Part shown: piece after piece, positions 26,464 to 38,215 of the stretch
Position numbering within the stretch: position 1 is the stretch's first letter
Layout of the letters: the number at the start of each line of letters is the position of its first letter
Source of the DNA: Neodiprion pinetum
Taxonomy: Eukaryota > Arthropoda > Insecta > Hymenoptera > Diprionidae
DNA: 64,000 nt
NCBI RefSeq assembly: GCF_021155775.2
Contig: NC_060233.1
Location: forward strand, 37,603,077 to 37,667,076
Reading direction: 5' to 3'
Notes under the pieces: model-generated
What the model saw: the letters and a program-made list of their open reading frames with translations, nothing else
The model's database searches: none
Told to the model about the DNA's origin: nothing
Position numbers and translations under genes: made by a program

Positions 26464-28029
26464 TTACATCAGTAAGCTTGTATCTTTTAATACAATTTCT
26501 GGAAACTGTAGAACTTGTTCGATCCACTTGGCAGTAGTGAGCATCTGTTGTTCGTGAAGAACTGGAGCCATAAGTTGCAAAGAAAGGGGAAGCCCGTTGC
26601 TAGACAGCCTTACAGGAAAACTGACAGCGGGAACTCCTGCCATGTTTGCAGGTTGCGTGCAGACATCCTGGATCGAGCACTGAGTTTGATTATCCATGGA
26701 GATGAATTCCCGATACCTTGGGGCATCGGTAAGTGTAGTGGGAGTGAGCAGCAAGTCGATATCAGAGTTCCAGACTTTTTCAAAGTCCTCGTAAATCAAC
26801 CTGCGCACTTTCATGGCCCTGACAAAATAGTTTTCGTAATTTTCAGCCAATAAGAAGTAATTTCCCGTCAAAATCCTGCTCCTCACTACTTCGTTAAACC
26901 CTTTGCACCTCGTCTCGGCATAAAGTTGCTCCGTAGACTCGTTCTGGTCTACCCTAAGTCCGAATTCAATTCCATCGTAACGAGCCATGTTGCTCGCAAC
27001 CTCGCATTGATTTAGAACTGAGTAACAAACAATAGAGTGCTCCGTGTGGGGCATAGATACAGGAACTATTTTTGCTCCCCCTTCTTCCAAGTGCTTAGAT
27101 ACATCTAGCAAGCATTTTTCAACTTCCACGTTCAGCCCTGGTGGCTTGTACTGCTTTGGGATTCCTATCCTCAGGCCGTCTACGCTTGGACATTCCGGCA
27201 ATTCGATTGGGGTGAATTCCTTCTTTAGCATCGTCGAGTCAAAATCGTCGGGCCCAGCGATGGCGTTCAGCACCAGAACCGCGTCATCTATTTTTCTAGT
27301 AATTATTCCAGGCACATCCATCGAATTCACAAGTGGAATCAAACCGTGACGAGACACCAAGCCATAGGTTGGTTTGAGGCCAACAAGCCCACAGTAGGAT
27401 GCTGGATTTCGAGTCGAGCCTCCAGTGTCTGAACCTAGAGCGGCGTAACAGGACCCTGTGGCAACGGCGATGGCTGAACCTCCGCTACTCCCCCCAGCGA
27501 TGTGCCAATTGTCTGGAACATCGCTGGTTTCCTTGTTGCTTGTTTCTGACTCGGAGGAAGGGTGACAAAAGTAATTGTTCATAAAGGTCGATTTCCACAA
27601 ATTTTTTGTCGGCCCAAAATACGAGTCTATTGTCCCTGAGCCCATGGCGAACTGATCGAGATTAGTCTTACCGATCAAAACTGCTCCAACATTCTTTAAA
27701 CGGCTATATACCGTAGCGTCATATTCAGGAACAAAATTAGCCAGCATCAAAGATGCGCAGGTCGTTGCTGTGCCACTTGTACAAAAGTTATCCTTGATCG
27801 CTATTGGAATTCCATCGAGGGTTCCTAGAGGCTGACTTTCGGCGTATCTAGCATCTGATTCCTGTGCCTGCAACTCTGCCGATCCTCCGGTCACACAAAT
27901 ATACGCGTTTAGCGGCTTTGACGCATTTGCTAGCTTCACCGCGGCTCTGCAAATCTCGGATGGCTTCAATTCGCCGGCATTCAGTTTGTTACTCACTTGT
28001 TTTATCGGTCGTGACAGTATCTTATTCAT
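26464..28029 (-). CDS. GatA: Glutamyl-tRNA(Gln) amidotransferase subunit A, mitochondrial (QRSL1/GatA)
   Basis: An intronless frame of 521 residues with the amidase signature of GatA. In animals GatA works with GatB and GatC in mitochondria, releasing ammonia from glutamine to convert Glu-tRNA(Gln) into Gln-tRNA(Gln). Visible catalytic residues are Lys79 (in PIAIKDNF), the cis-Ser181 (GGSSGGS, residues 179-185) and nucleophile Ser205 (GSDTGGSTR). The 24-residue spacing between the two serines is that of the amidase family. Residues about 146-177 form an insertion before GGSSGG, as in animal homologues compared with bacteria. Length matches the family (about 500-530). The start is a true ATG (28027-28029) just before the conserved N-terminal helix; a separate targeting peptide is not obvious. 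The stop is TAA at 26464-26466. The frame is intact. The neighbour upstream is the 3' end of the NCKIPSD homologue on the same strand. Confidence 0.96.
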   Translation of the reverse strand: MNKILSRPIKQVSNKLNAGELKPSEICRAAVKLANASKPLNAYICVTGGSAELQAQESDARYAESQPLGTLDGIPIAIKDNFCTSGTATTCASLMLANFVPEYDATVYSRLKNVGAVLIGKTNLDQFAMGSGTIDSYFGPTKNLWKSTFMNNYFCHPSSESETSNKETSDVPDNWHIAGGSSGGSAIAVATGSCYAALGSDTGGSTRNPASYCGLVGLKPTYGLVSRHGLIPLVNSMDVPGIITRKIDDAVLVLNAIAGPDDFDSTMLKKEFTPIELPECPSVDGLRIGIPKQYKPPGLNVEVEKCLLDVSKHLEEGGAKIVPVSMPHTEHSIVCYSVLNQCEVASNMARYDGIEFGLRVDQNESTEQLYAETRCKGFNEVVRSRILTGNYFLLAENYENYFVRAMKVRRLIYEDFEKVWNSDIDLLLTPTTLTDAPRYREFISMDNQTQCSIQDVCTQPANMAGVPAVSFPVRLSSNGLPLSLQLMAPVLHEQQMLTTAKWIEQVLQFPEIVLKDTSLLM

Positions 28030-30050
28030 TGTCTCAGTTTGTTTGTTACTTGTCAGGATTAAGATTGTGTATTACATAACCTCAACTTTTAAACAACCCC
28101 GGCATCTCGTGATTAACCACGCTTTCAACAATTCGATATTCGATTCATGAATTTTTTAAATCACGCGTATGATTGCTACACGGGTAATCTAAAATTAGGC
28201 GTACGAGGCACGCGTTACACGCGCGAAATTCAAAGTGAGAAAACTACGTTGGATCAATGATGTGTAGTAGGAAAACGAAGAACGTTGAATGTAGAATTAG
28301 AATTCGATTTATTTATTTGTCTACCTTTAGTCATGGAGAGCGTGAATATTTTCGACAAATAGACCAATCTCGACTATATCGAACACTAGCTCACATGTCA
28401 TGGAAAAGAATTTCAGCGTAAACAATAAAGTATTTGGTTCCGGTCTACTGACAATGAGTCTATACGAGAATTTGACGGTGATACTTTAGATGTAACAATA
28501 GATAAACTTTAATTCATACATGTATTACATGCAAAGCTGTTACCGTTTGAAGCGACCGGCGCTTTTGCGCGATTGCCTTGCGATATTTCAGAATACATAT
28601 CTAAATCTATGTCTAATACGAACTTTCTATACAATAATATACACGAATCTCTTCCTCGAACAATATGAAACAAATTTCTAAGGGCACGGAATTTTTTTCA
28701 ATATGCTTATACATTTATAGTATTATCGAAAACATACCCATCGAAAGTGAACGCAGATATTGCGCCGGTTTTACGTTAAATTCATCAGCTGCTTGAAGAG
28801 TTCTAGATTAGAAAAAGTATTCCTTGAACATACGGAAAATGTTATCACTCGCATATGTCAAATTCAAAAATTACTCCTATATGTTAAATCAAACCTAAAG
28901 TGTTCGCGTTCCTCAGTTCTCGACTTTTTATGTTACTAACATGGATATTCCGATACGAAATCACGAACCGAGCTGCTATTACTATATCGCGAATCTATCT
29001 TGAAATGTAAATTTTTCCTAAGATAGATTTAATTCATCCATGTACTAGTCAATTTACGAATTGCTTTCACATTACTAGCTATATGACATTCGTTATAACA
29101 TGAAGTTCGGAAAACTGCTACTATTTTACGACTTAGAACGTATTATTCAATAGTGTACACAATGTAAAAGACTAGACTGAAAGTCATAAAAGAATCGCCA
29201 CAATATCTCCTCTAAATAAACGCATCATTGTTTTCTACAGTCGGTTATAGTTCAACGAGCTTGACCATCTCCCGTGTTCATAAAATAATCTCATAAAATA
29301 TAATTCGCGCAGATCAACGGTAACTGTGCCAATGTTAAGTTTAGCGGACAATATACATATTTTGTGCTCAATAATGTAAAGCTGACTTAAAACTCAGTAT
29401 TATATCTTGATGATCATTTCAAGCTGTATTCGAAAAATACTAACCCTAGATAAATTCGGTTGTTATATATGTATGAATCAATAATCCCTCCAATATTCAT
29501 AATAGCAATAGTAATTTGTTTGAATGATTATTCAAATAAGAAGTTGTCATATTGAACCCCAGCTGTCATCCGTTTCCTACGCCTTCCGACATACCTCAAA
29601 TGAACAGAAGCGGTCCATCTAAATGGTTTAATTTTAAACCTTTGCTATTTTTTTCACATTTAACACGATTTCGATCTTTAACATACAAGTAAATCACGAT
29701 ATTTTCACCTGCAAACATCAGATATGCACTATTCAAGTTTTAGCTCAATTTTCTCTTTCAACTTTCTCACATAAAATTGCAGGATATCATAATTTTCGCC
29801 ATATCTTCACGGATATGACTAAAGACGTCAGACTACCAGCCAAAACTATATTACATGAAATTGAGATCGATATCTCATGATACTTGCCACTGTTACGGTT
29901 TTCCGTGATACGTTTTATCGCTCAACATATCTGGTAGTAAATGTTTGTGGCTTGGAAGATTCCTCTTCATCGATAAAACATATTCCTCTAAACTAATGTG
30001 TGTAGATCCTCTTCATCTTCGTCAGAAGTAGCAGAGGGTGGCAACATATG
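28030..30050. other. Intergenic/untranslated stretch between GatA and the NCKIPSD homologue
   Basis: About 2 kb of AT-rich sequence without a coding frame of note. It must hold the GatA promoter at its left end and the 3' untranslated region of the NCKIPSD homologue at its right. The clearest minus-strand AATAAA hexamers are at about 28308-28317, which would give a 3' UTR of about 1.7 kb ending roughly 0.3 kb upstream of the GatA ATG; nearer ATTAAA variants (for example near 29026) are alternatives. No RNA gene or repeat is seen. Confidence 0.5.
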
Positions 30051-33000
30051 TCACATCTTGAATAGATGTGGAAATTCGTTACTGATTTCACGCACCAATT
30101 TTTGATCAGATTTACTCTCAGGCAATTCTTCGCAAAATATCCTGTAAGATTGAATAATAAATGCATTTGTTTTTGGAACATTGTTGGTACTTCGTAAAAA
30201 AATTTGCCTACTACCCCTGATCAACATTTTCCAAGCATAATACGAAAGAAATCATAGCGAAACGAGCCTAATTTAAAGTACGGAACGAACTGTAGTTCAA
30301 TACAAACCTTGTGAAACATTTCAACACGTCTTCACACCTGTGACGATGTTCATTGTAGCTTTCAGTTCTCAACACTCTCCGACACAGCTCCAAATACTGT
30401 CTGCGTTTCTGTGCAACGACATGTTCCACATCAGGTTACAATATACTACTACATAATTTTTTATTTTTTCATACACCTGGAATTGTTTCATAATATTTAT
30501 ATGTATTTAAATTACCTTCACTCCTGGTGAGATATCAAACAACTGCCGTACAATAATGTCAATCAAGACTTTAATATCGTTGGTGTAAAATAAGTTTGCA
30601 GTAACATCATTACTGAAGAGATCAACAAATAATTTGAGTACAGAATGTGGAGGAGCAGGTTGATGATCAAATATTCGTACCGGATCCTCTAGAATAATGG
30701 TGAATGCAAGAAGATAAGACGGAAGTTTTTCTTCTCCAAAGAAGAACAAACAATGGATAAAATACGGTTGCTACAGTAGGTTCAATTTGGTGTGAAGCAT
30801 CAAAATCTCACCTTCTCTATTAAGAAGCAGTAGAATTTTTTCTGTGAATGTTTTTGCCACAGTTCGCAGTTTTAATGCATTTAATACCATGTTTTCCGAA
30901 GTGGTGAATTGCAAATTATAGGACAGAACCAAATTCAAAAATAAATCCGGTATTTGATCATCCATATCGGTATCAGGAGGATTTTCTATCAATTCTAAAA
31001 GGAATGATATAAAATCTGTTCCCAGCTGCTCTGTAATCAGACAATTATAAAGACATCGCAGATACTGAAACTCAGTGGAAATGAACACACAACGTGGAGT
31101 ATTCTTACCCAAATGAGTGACGGGCATTGGTTCACCCATTGAGAAGATCATAGTAAGCAACAGCGAAGAATAATTCAGCCTTGGCACATTCCTTGGGTAC
31201 GTTCTCATATCACTGTTTGAAAAATACACTATATAAATCGGGTGATTCTATTATGCCTGTTAGCAAGTACGTGTTTAATGGAAAGCACAATAAAATGAAA
31301 ATGTGTATCGACAAAAGCAGGTTGATACTAATTTAAAAACGATTGACACGGAATCGTTAATATCACATTTCGGCATTAGACTGCATGAATACATTGTTAA
31401 ATAGAATGGAGTTCAGCAAAATTTCAACTTTAATACTGCATTACAGTAGGAGGACAATTTTTCTTGTCATACCTTGCTAATTCCATTGGCAGAACACTGT
31501 TCAACATGATGGTGAGAACTACTGCATCCAAACTGCACATAACACCAAATGATTGCAGAAGCAGTTGCCTAATAGTCCATCTGGGTTCCATTTGGTAGTA
31601 TTGTATTAATGTCGTTACGCCATTATATTGGTCCGATCTTAATGCATGTCGTGAAACATTTGCATCTGCATTTGTCTAAACAGTGTTCAATGATATGATT
31701 TACGTGGCTAACAACGAGGATGTATACTAAGAACGATTTATAAACATAAATTCCGATATTCTGACGTGTATCACAACACATTTTTATGCCATTACTCTAG
31801 TTATAAGTATATTTCAGGTGTTAAGGAAGAGAAGTGTGTCAAATCAGAAATATTACTCTAATTATGGTGTCTGGTGATTGGATGATTTGAAAATTTTTCA
31901 AACTTTTGTGACCTTCATTGGTTGGTTGAAAGGTTCTTCAAAAATACTGAGAGAACTATGCTCCCTGTAATCTTTCTCTGTTCTCTTAATGAACATTTGT
32001 AGATATTTTTAAGGTATGTTGTTTACTATCAATATTGAACAAAGATGTAACAAGATAATTAAATTTACCAGAATGGATGTGAGCTCTTTGATGTATTCGA
32101 CAATAATAGGTTCATCTTCATACAACATCCAACTTCTCTGCTGAGAATCCTCCTTGCAAGAAGTAAGCTCTGTAAAAATAACTTTGAGCCTATTGGCATC
32201 GTGTGTTTCTTCAATACTCATTTTTGAAGCAATCAATGGCACTTGAAGCTGGTTCAACACTGCAGCAAAATAATGACTTATACTAGCTGGTAAAAGTTCC
32301 TGCAGACCAGAAACAACCACAGCAACTGCAACTTTCGACATTTCGTGACTAAGTTGTGTATTTCGTCTCACTTGATCGAGTAGCTGATAAGCAGCTTTTG
32401 AATTAATCTCACATGAAGTTGAGGAGCTGCTTTTTATTGGTGAGGAATTTCCTACAGTGTTCAATGCACTTTGAGAAGGACTTCTTTTCATTTGAATTGG
32501 TTCAGATTGGCTAGTGTGAATTGTATCAGATATAGATTGTCTAGGTAGCTGTCTGCGCTGATCGTTTACAGTCATCCGCCTGCATTGTGCAATTAGTTGG
32601 GCGTCTGCAGGATCGGCATCGTAATGAAGTGTAGATTGAGCAGTGGCATAGGACGTATTGCTAGGAGCAGATCGAGCATCGCCATCCGGATTAGTATAGA
32701 CTGTTTGATTAGTTGTATCTCTTCCTAAGGTGGAAGTCGAAAAAACCGGAGGCATAGGTGCTTGCTTTTTTACTTTTCTGCCAAGCTCTGCTTGTCTCTC
32801 CTTTTCCACAAGCCTCATTAGAAGATCCTGCTTATCAGCTTGAACGGAGCTGCCTTGCTGTTGAATTTCAGTTTGCAATTTCTCTATGCATTTCCTCAGG
32901 TAATCAATCAAAAATTGAGGCTCGACCTGCAGAGAGAATCGAGTATTAATGACTGTAAAACAAAATAGAGAAATGTATGAATATTCAGAAGACTTCCAGT

Positions 33001-33449
33001 ATCAGAAAAGGAAATACCTTGACCGTAGTAACATAGTTAGATGGTATATAGCCAAGCTGCCCCAAGCTGTTCACAACCTGCCACCAATTTCTCTGTTTTG
33101 TATTTGTTTGATACAGTATAAAATGTTCGTTTTCTCGAAAGCTTAGAGTTTTAGCAAAGGTTGCCTTGAATTCGTACAGTGCTTTTAGCATCTCATAGTT
33201 TTCTGTGTACAAAAGAAAGAAGGTTATTAGTACAAGCCACAGTCTTGAATATTTGGAATCATAAGTTTCAACTAGTAGAGCATTTGCCATTGACTAACTA
33301 GCAAAAACGTGAAAACCAACCGCGTAATCGAGCGTGATAATTTCAGATAGATATGTAAACAGATTCGTGTACGTCTCGTTGTTTGGTTGAAGGACTGGCT
33401 AGTTAAGGGATGCGATCTTACCTAACCTGATGTAGTTGTCACCCATCAT
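30051..33449 (-). CDS. NCK-interacting protein with SH3 domain (NCKIPSD/SPIN90) homologue
   Basis: Nine coding exons (minus): 33449-33422, 33202-33018, 32926-32069, 31675-31473, 31212-31109, 31030-30812, 30688-30516, 30408-30308, 30141-30051. They join in frame to 653 residues ending in TGA. In mammals the protein binds Nck and activates Arp2/3 to start unbranched actin filaments. Residues about 14-72 are an SH3 domain: ALYEF (17-21), the Trp pair 49-50 and GYIPSNYV (60-67). Exon 3 adds a helical segment, a Pro motif (APMPPV) and a Ser/Gln-rich middle. The C-terminal half is the conserved helical domain, with EDSQQRSWMLYEDE, SFGVMCSLDA, IFSMGEPMP, DPVRIFDHQP and HSVLKLF. Exon 1 is only 28 coding bases, chosen because ATGATGGGT ends at a strong donor (G|GTAAGAT) and joins in frame to an acceptor (TACACAG|AAAAC). 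A Met at 33189-33191, just before the SH3 domain, is the alternative start. Human length is about 720, so the middle is shorter here. Confidence 0.93.
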
Positions 33450-33994
33450 TTAAACACAAAATATAAATCACGAATTAAAACGAATTCGGTTGAATTCCTT
33501 AAGCAATAGAAAAAAATAGATGCAGGTATAAAATACAGACTGGTCGACGAAAATGTGAGAACAGATGGTGATTGCTTTTCACTTTCGTTTACTCTGCTCC
33601 AGTTATCATTCTTTTTTTCAACAAGAAACACATAACCTGTTTGTTTACGAAACACAACCCACTCAGGCGCCCACCGACAAACTCGCAGCGGTAACAACGA
33701 ACTTGCACAGTTGCACTGATTTATGTACCTTACCACGGAAAAAGTCGATGGAAAGAAATGAAACTCTGCCTCAATACTGTGCAATGAACTACAACGTGAT
33801 ATGCCATGTTGAATCGACGCATGAAGTGAAACCCTACGGTGCGAAACGAAGCGAATAGCGTTTCTTCAGTCAACGAATTAGTCAATGGACTCCAAATACG
33901 CGCCACGCGGTATTCAATAACATGTAAGAGCTGTTGAGCTTACGTGCATACATATTATACAGAAAAGTAATAATCTATACAGAATTTTGGAGTA
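33450..33994. promoter_or_regulatory. Probable bidirectional promoter (NCKIPSD homologue / UTP18)
   Basis: Only 545 bp separate the two start codons of divergent genes, so the 5' untranslated regions and core promoters of both must lie here or overlap. No TATA box stands out next to either start. Frames on both strands here are short and unrecognised. Confidence 0.6.
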
Positions 33995-36224
33995 ATGGCT
34001 GCAACGGTAGACCGTGTGTCAAGCCTCGAACCATCTGAGGATGAGATAGAAGCAGAAGAATTAGAGGAAACACTGAGAAAAAGAAAAACGTCAGAACCTG
34101 AACTTGGAGAGGTTAAATACAACAAGAAGTTTACCACTCCTCTGAGAAAGAAACGCAGAAATCATTACGACCCGGTAGAAGAAGCCAGGTAAATGAACTT
34201 GAACCATGATCTTTCACCTACGAAACAATTCTTCATCCCTTGTATTTCAAATTCAATCACATCTCAATAATTTCCAGACTCGAAAGGCTCGTATTCGGTG
34301 ACCATATCGACGTCATTAGCAACCTTCTACAAGATGAGCACAATGATTCTAAATCACAGACACCTTTGTCCAAGGTTTCGACCCCTAATGATGAGGTGGA
34401 CGATTCTGATGACAATGAAGACAATGATGAAAAAACCGATGACTCTGATTTAGATAGATCGGGTTCAGAAGATACAGAGCAAGATACAGATGCTGATTCG
34501 GGAGTCGAAGATGAAGAATTGAAGACTGAAAAACAAGCGGCATGGGTAGATGATGACGAAGAAGAAAACCTTTCGTAAGCAACAGACGATAATACATCTA
34601 GTGTTGAAAACAGAATAAAATTTGTGTTGAATATATGTTGATTCATTTACTCAACAGCGTTGAAGAAACCTTGCGTCTGCAAGGGCGAAGACTGGCTGTG
34701 CAGCGGCCTGAAAAACACTACAAAGAACTGCTACGAAACAAGTACCAACAACTTGTTGGCACTCCTAAGTGGGCTGAAATTAGTGCAAAAAAGGAAACTG
34801 GCTCCGAAGAGGATTCAGACGACGAAATATTGCGGGTACTATTTAAATCTCATCAATCATATTATAACCATCGATGATTAATTAAATTATGAAATATTTA
34901 GTTTTTCAATTAGTTTTAGTATTGATGTTTCCCTGCTATTATCTCTACAGCACAGCAGTCATTTGATAACACCAAAACCTAAGAATTTAGCACAAGGAAC
35001 AATCGAGTTGAAAGCTCTAAAAAATATAAACCAAGAAACTCGATCCGAGGGGCCTGTAATAACAAGTCTTCAATTCCATCCAACCTCTACAGTGGCATTA
35101 GTCGCTGGATTATCTGGGATATTGTCGATATTTCAAGTGAGTCAAGAGTGATCCACTTTTTAAAAAAATTACAGGGAATCTCAATATTTGCAACCAGAGT
35201 AATAATGAAAAACTCGCAATAATTTCATCTTCTATTTCGTCAGATTGATGGTAAACAGAATACAAAACTGCATAGTATGCAGTACCGAAGATTTCCAATA
35301 AATACGGCCAGGTTCACAAAAGAGGGATCAGAAATAGTGGTAGGCTCACAACGCCATGCTCATTGTCACACCTATGATTTATTGGCTGGAAAAACGTACA
35401 GAGTACCACTACCACATGGCATGACTAATATGAAGGTACGCAGAAGACAATTGCAAGTTTGCTAGGTCTACGGCGACATCTAATGCTATCCTGGTAACGT
35501 TGATTACAGAACTTCGAAGTATCTCCCGATGAGAAATTCATCGCCGTATGTGGAAGAATGGGTAATATATACATCCTGACTACCAAAACCAAAGAACTTG
35601 TGAGCACTTTGAAGATGAATGACCAGTGTAATACTTTAGCATTCTCTCCTGACAGTAGGAAACTTTTCACACATGGTGGTAAGTTGAATATTTCTGAAGT
35701 TGTAATCAATTTATAATTTGTTCGGAGGTAATCAAAGAAATATTCTTCTCATATATTTAGAGGGAGGCGAAATTTACGTATGGGACATGAACGAGCGTAC
35801 ATGTATGCACCGAGCTATAGATGACGGTTGCTTGTCGGGGTCAAGAATTGCGGTTTCACCTAGTGGGCAATATTTAGCCACTGGAAGTAAACAGGGAGTA
35901 GTGAACGTCTACGACACTAGCACAGTCTTAGACAGCACTAATCCCTCCCCATTGAAAATAGTCCTGAACCTTGTTACTTCTATAACAAGTTTAAAATTTA
36001 ATTCTGCGTCAGAGATTCTTTCAATGGCGTCAGATGAGACGGAAAATGCATTTAAAATGATGCACCTACCATCTGCTACGATATTCTCAAATTTTCCAAC
36101 ATTTCGAACAAAGTTTTTTAAGCCCATAGCTGTAGATTTTTCTCCCGGCAGCGGGTATTTGGGAATTTCAAATAATAAAGGCAATGCTTATTTGTATCGG
36201 TTGAAACACTATGGAAACTATTAG
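33995..36224 (+). CDS. wcd: U3 small nucleolar RNA-associated protein 18 (UTP18; wicked homologue)
   Basis: Seven exons: 33995-34188, 34278-34574, 34658-34835, 34951-35136, 35244-35435, 35510-35678, 35761-36224. They join in frame to 559 residues, close to human UTP18 (about 556). The protein belongs to the nucleolar SSU processome that binds U3 snoRNA and drives 18S rRNA maturation; the Drosophila orthologue is wicked. Visible parts are a basic N-terminus (KKRRNHY), an Asp/Glu/Ser-rich region (about residues 85-165, exon 2), a conserved linker (RPEKHYKELL) and a WD40 propeller from about residue 230 to the end. Propeller words include SLQFHPTS, EVSPDEKFIAVCG, GGEIYVWD, SPSGQYLATGS and VDFSPGSGYLG, and the C-terminus is YRLKHYGNY. 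Each junction has GT..AG and preserves frame. The start ATG is the first in its exon. The divergent neighbour is the NCKIPSD homologue. The last exon has a degraded duplicate downstream. Confidence 0.95.
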
Positions 36225-36278
36225 TTACTAAAATTACGAGTTGATATCGTTTATTAGTTATTCATAATTATTGTACAA

Positions 36279-36284
36279 AATAAA
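36279..36284 (+). terminator. Poly(A) signal of UTP18
   Basis: AATAAA 54 bases after the UTP18 stop codon, the first such hexamer downstream. Confidence 0.65.
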
Positions 36285-36565
36285 ACATCTTATGATGGCT
36301 AAACGACGTAATCCGAGTTATGCATATAATTTCACGATGATTTATGAGTATAATATGTAGCCATAAAAAGCTGCGTAAACTCTTTGATGACACCTTTGAT
36401 GTAGACGTACCGATATTAAAGTTTTATCACTCTTTGTTTTATATCCAGTTACATAAATGGTTTGACCTTTCCATGGAAAATGAATGTGGGGCTCCAATAG
36501 TGCAAAATATTCGACCTAATACTTACAGAACTTGCGTTCGATACCCCTTAACTAGCAAAGTACAT

Positions 36566-36765
36566 TAGACGGAAAATGCATTAAAACCCATGGGCTATGA
36601 TATATTCAAATTTTCCAACATTTCGAAGAAAATTTTTCATGCCTATAGCTCTAGATTTCTGCCAGTAGCAGGTACTAGGAAATTTTAAATAACAAAAGCA
36701 GCGCTTGATTCACCGGTTGAAACGTGTAAGACCGTGGTTGAAACACTATGGTAACTATTAGTTAC
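36566..36765 (+). pseudogene. Degraded tandem copy of the UTP18 last-exon 3' end
   Basis: From GACGGAAAATGCA (36568; compare 36038) to TTGAAACACTATGG and ACTATTAGTTACTA (36738-36765; compare 36200-36230) the sequence aligns with the last about 62 codons and stop of UTP18. Shared words include TTCAAATTTTCCAACATTTCG and CCTATAGCT. The offset grows from 530 to 538 bases because of indels, including a local repeat of GGTTGAAAC. The frame is broken: GGAAATTTTAAATAA gives an early stop, and a segment matching the first part of the fragment is shortened. Sequence on either side does not align with UTP18, so only the 3' end of the last exon was copied. It lies downstream of the real poly(A) signal. 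Confidence 0.88.
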
Positions 36766-37800
36766 TATGTACCGATAGTAACATTCATCGACATTACTAT
36801 ATGTCGATGGTAACACTGCACATTTGATCAACTATGATGATTCGTTTCCATAATCAACCTCTGCGAGTATACAACTATTAGAACCAACTAGCGTATTCCA
36901 GGAGGGCAGTATTCTCCATAATTCTCCATAAATAACAATACCTACAACTTGCGAATAAAGTTAGAAAGTGGTGAAAAATTTCAACGCATATTATAATCCT
37001 TATACCGATTAAAACTATCAAACGAAAAAATGCTCATCTCAGGATTCGAAGCCCGATCACATCAAATATAAGTTATAAGTTATTTTATATAAACGCTGTA
37101 ATCACTTGGTTTTACGTATAGATAATTACTTTTTTTGATGATCAATATTACCAACTTTTCATGATTTTCATATATGGTTATAATAATGAAATGTATTAAT
37201 AGCACTATATCTGGTATTTTTGTGAGATGATTATTATATTAGATAGATGATTGCTACTCACTCATTTCTATAAGAAACATCAATGATGGTGATTAAATGA
37301 CATTTGATGAAAAATGGTAGACCATGCATGCAATTCGTGGTTGCAGAATAATTTAATGCATCCTTGAAATTGAAAATAAATTAAAGCTCATAGAGATGAG
37401 CTCATATATTATAATTATCTCAATGATTACAAATAATCAGGACTTTAAATTTCAGGTATGTATTGGCTTTTGTAAAATGTTCAACTTTATCTTATTAGAA
37501 TATTGTAATAATATAGATTTACCTGAATGGTTCGGCAGAGAAATATTGCATGGAACTCACACCTTCACACGTTTCTTTGAACATTTATATCACAAGTATG
37601 TGAAATTAGGTGTACAACCTTAAGTTGGTGAAGTCCCTCAATTTTTTTGATGCTTCGTGTTTCACTAAAAAAAATCCGTACAATATGATGCTAACAGTAA
37701 ATATGTTTATACAAGAGAATAAAAATTAGTATCTATATCTTACAACATTTTGCGTCCGACCAAAATTCACTGCTTCATTTCTTTACACTATTTCACAATC
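36766..37800. other. Non-genic stretch between UTP18 and Deaf1
   Basis: AT-rich sequence. It begins with a small hairpin (CATCGACAT ... ATGTCGATG, about 36785-36808). Short frames here have no recognisable product. Confidence 0.5.
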
Positions 37801-37806
37801 TTTATT
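37801..37806 (-). terminator. Candidate poly(A) signal of Deaf1
   Basis: AATAAA on the minus strand about 410 bases beyond the first Deaf1 stop and about 275 beyond the second in-frame stop. It is the first clear hexamer in that direction. Confidence 0.45.
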
Positions 37807-38080
37807 CCTACCACATCATTGTTAGATTGGGTGTGTAGAAAATATCTAAAAGCTAACATTTGGTATGAATTCGTTCGCAGAAAAACAAGTTGCACTCCAA
37901 GTTGTCTTTGATTGGCAAAATATTCTCGATCTCAATTTTCAAAATTCCAAGTATTCAAGAATGTTGACATCAGTATTCTATGCTATTCTATTTATAACAC
38001 CAATGTAACACGCTAATACCTGGATCATTTCATTACTTTGCTCATTATTGTTATTATTTTCCTTCGAAAACATAATTATT

Positions 38081-38215
38081 CTATTCTCTATCTTTCTTGT
38101 CCATCTCGGACTTGGCAACTTTAATATCTGTTTCTAATTCTTCTGTTGGCGAATTTTCCATATCCAATTCTTCACTCCCAGGATTCTTTTGATGAATCGG
38201 AGTGAGGAACACTAG
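38081..38215 (-). other. In-frame open extension after the Deaf1 stop (candidate readthrough segment)
   Basis: Immediately after the Deaf1 TAG (38216-38218) the same frame stays open for 44 codons (38215-38084) to a second TAG (38081-38083). The stop context is CAA TAG CTAG. The extension contains many Glu, Asp, Lys and Ser residues, for example GSEELDMENSPTEELETD and KSEMDKKDRE, which looks like a hydrophilic protein tail and not random AT-rich 3' untranslated sequence. No adequate splice donor is visible that would remove the first stop without destroying the MYND domain. This is inference; expression of the extension is unproven. Confidence 0.5.

Noticed and set aside
32009..32068. Continuation of the NCKIPSD reading frame past exon 3
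   Set aside because: It extends about 20 codons into the intron after the donor CTG|GTAAAT. The family's conserved sequence resumes in the next exon at 31675, so this is intron read-in.
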